Source: Segatella copri
GTDB lineage: Bacteria; Bacteroidota; Bacteroidia; Bacteroidales; Bacteroidaceae
Reading direction: 5' to 3'
DNA: 64,000 bases
Assembly: GCF_002224675.1 (NCBI RefSeq)
Contig: NZ_NMPZ01000021.1
Coordinates: forward strand, 1-64,000
Shown here: positions 62,952 through 64,000 of the stretch, in pieces
How positions within the stretch are numbered: position 1 is the first letter of the stretch
Layout: the number at the start of each line of letters is the position of its first letter
Notes under the pieces: model-generated
The model's database searches: none
What the model was told of the DNA's origin: nothing
What the model saw: the letters and a program-made list of their open reading frames with translations, nothing else
Program-made: the position numbers and the translations under genes

Positions 62952-64000
62952 ATGGATAAAGTAGAATATAAAAAGATAGCATATTTGTTAGGATGCTATA
63001 TGGTAATAGTTGATAAGGAAATCAATCAGATGGAGGTTGATGTCCTTGATAATTATTTACCATTATCAAAGGAAGATGAACTTTATCATCAGAGGATGCA
63101 AATCTTCTCTGATGATGAAGAGCGCATGAAGCTAAAAGATATACTTGACAAGTTGGTTATGGCTAATTATTCTGTAGCTCAGAAAACGGAAATAGCCACC
63201 CTTCTTGCTCGAATAGCTTATGGTGATGATTATATGGCAACTTCAGAATTAGAATTGCTAAATAAGGTTGGTAAACTTTTAAAACTCGATATAGGGAAAA
63301 TCGTTGAAGAGACACAATCTGAGTCTAATGGAAGAATCGCGTCTTCTCAACTATCTTCTTTGAAGCGTTTTGTAGGAAAAATGGAGAATACTATCTATCA
63401 GAATTTTGCCAATTCTGATAAGAAAAGTGTTGTAGATATGATGTTGGGTGGTCTTGGTTATTCCGCATCCATAGCGCAAATCACTGAAGATGCAGAGAAA
63501 GATCTTGCTCGTGTTACTAGAATAATAGATGACTTGAATTGCATGTTGAATGAAGAGTATAATCATTTAGCAAGTATCAAACCATCTTCGAAGAAAGTTT
63601 CTAAGGAAGTTTTGAAGATAGAACAAATTATTCAAGGAATTAGAGGCAGTTTTAATGAAATAATAGATAACAGTTTGACTAGTAATAGAGAGGTATTGGA
63701 TAAGAAAAGAAGGAATATTCGATACTTTACTATTGCTTTTATGGGTAGGACAAAGGCAGGAAAGAGTACTCTTCATAAAGTCATCACTCAGCAGGAAAAT
63801 GATGATATAGGAGTAGGCAAATTACGTACTACACGATATAATAGAAGTTGGTATTGGAACAAACTTCGTATTGTTGACACTCCTGGCATTGGTGCGCCTG
63901 GTGGTGAAGCTGATACCGAGATAGCCAAGTCTATTATAGATGAAGCTGACGTGGTTTGCTATGTTGTGACGAGTGACTCTATTCAAGAAACAGAGTTCGA
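62952..64000 (+). CDS. TerB-like/dynamin-like GTPase, 3' end outside window
   Basis: The first 349 codons are visible. Residues 1-115 resemble a TerB-like helical domain (LGCYMVIVDKEINQMEVDVL; later IAYGDDYMATSELELLNK). From about residue 260 there is a GTPase: G1 GRTKAGKST, G2 region RTTRYN and G3 DTPGIG. The G4 motif is beyond the window. The start at 62952 gives the TerB-like opening. It lies 51 bases after the nuclease gene, likely same transcript. Confidence 0.8.
   Translation, partial: MDKVEYKKIAYLLGCYMVIVDKEINQMEVDVLDNYLPLSKEDELYHQRMQIFSDDEERMKLKDILDKLVMANYSVAQKTEIATLLARIAYGDDYMATSELELLNKVGKLLKLDIGKIVEETQSESNGRIASSQLSSLKRFVGKMENTIYQNFANSDKKSVVDMMLGGLGYSASIAQITEDAEKDLARVTRIIDDLNCMLNEEYNHLASIKPSSKKVSKEVLKIEQIIQGIRGSFNEIIDNSLTSNREVLDKKRRNIRYFTIAFMGRTKAGKSTLHKVITQQENDDIGVGKLRTTRYNRSWYWNKLRIVDTPGIGAPGGEADTEIAKSIIDEADVVCYVVTSDSIQETEF

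Overview
The window looks like a chromosomal segment of a gut Bacteroidales bacterium, most likely Prevotella/Segatella copri-like. The evidence is SusC/SusD and other TonB-linked outer-membrane receptors, Bacteroidetes-type promoters (TAnnTTTG at -7), lipoproteins with C-S-S-D-type N-termini, PcfJ/PcfK conjugative-element genes and a PotABCD set of Bacteroidales type. No 16S gene or strain marker is present, so the species is inference.

Layout. 1-2.2 kb: end of a conjugative-element operon (pcfK, pcfJ, two small genes), followed by about 1 kb with only doubtful small ORFs. 3.3-14.5 kb: a minus-strand biosynthetic operon for ribosomally made, modified peptides of the 'grasp-with-spasm' type. 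It runs TonB-linked receptor, glycosyltransferase-like protein, three near-identical tandem precursor genes, two divergent precursor genes, ATP-grasp maturase, a 70-aa protein, SPASM maturase, C39-peptidase ABC exporter, a 54-aa membrane protein, and a VKOR-thioredoxin fusion. The logic is: make a leader-GG-core peptide, crosslink it, oxidise its cysteines, cut it after GG and export it. 15.2-15.7 kb: scar of a deleted susCD pair. 15.7-22.3 kb: haem-uptake-like operon (HmuR-like receptor, HmuY-like lipoprotein, two paralogous membrane proteins, PepSY protein). 22.4-27.8 kb: small secreted/lipoprotein genes and an outer-membrane barrel. 28.6-33 kb: TonB receptor with a partner surface lipoprotein. 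33.3-41.2 kb: pabB and pabC, then a susCD pair enclosed by two copies of a 665-bp direct repeat that contains the 3' end of pabC. 41.3-45.3 kb: RecD-like helicase, gmd and fcl (GDP-fucose synthesis), tRNA-Tyr. 45.7-50.2 kb: potABCD polyamine transport. 50.6-58.1 kb: SprT-like protein, thioredoxin, Dcp peptidase, a 22-bp-phased repeat tract, YeiH-type exporter with a LysR regulator, and an AAA ATPase with a strongly palindromic promoter. 59.2-64 kb: a module with a defence-island look (small MSKVFQ protein, 737-aa multidomain protein, truncated copy of the small gene, PD-(D/E)XK nuclease, TerB-GTPase cut by the window edge).

Most interesting candidates are the complete RiPP operon with multiplied precursors, the modular 59-64 kb cluster, the pabC/susCD duplication, and the 22-bp-periodic intergenic tract. 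Family names were assigned by eye from motifs; no database search was run.
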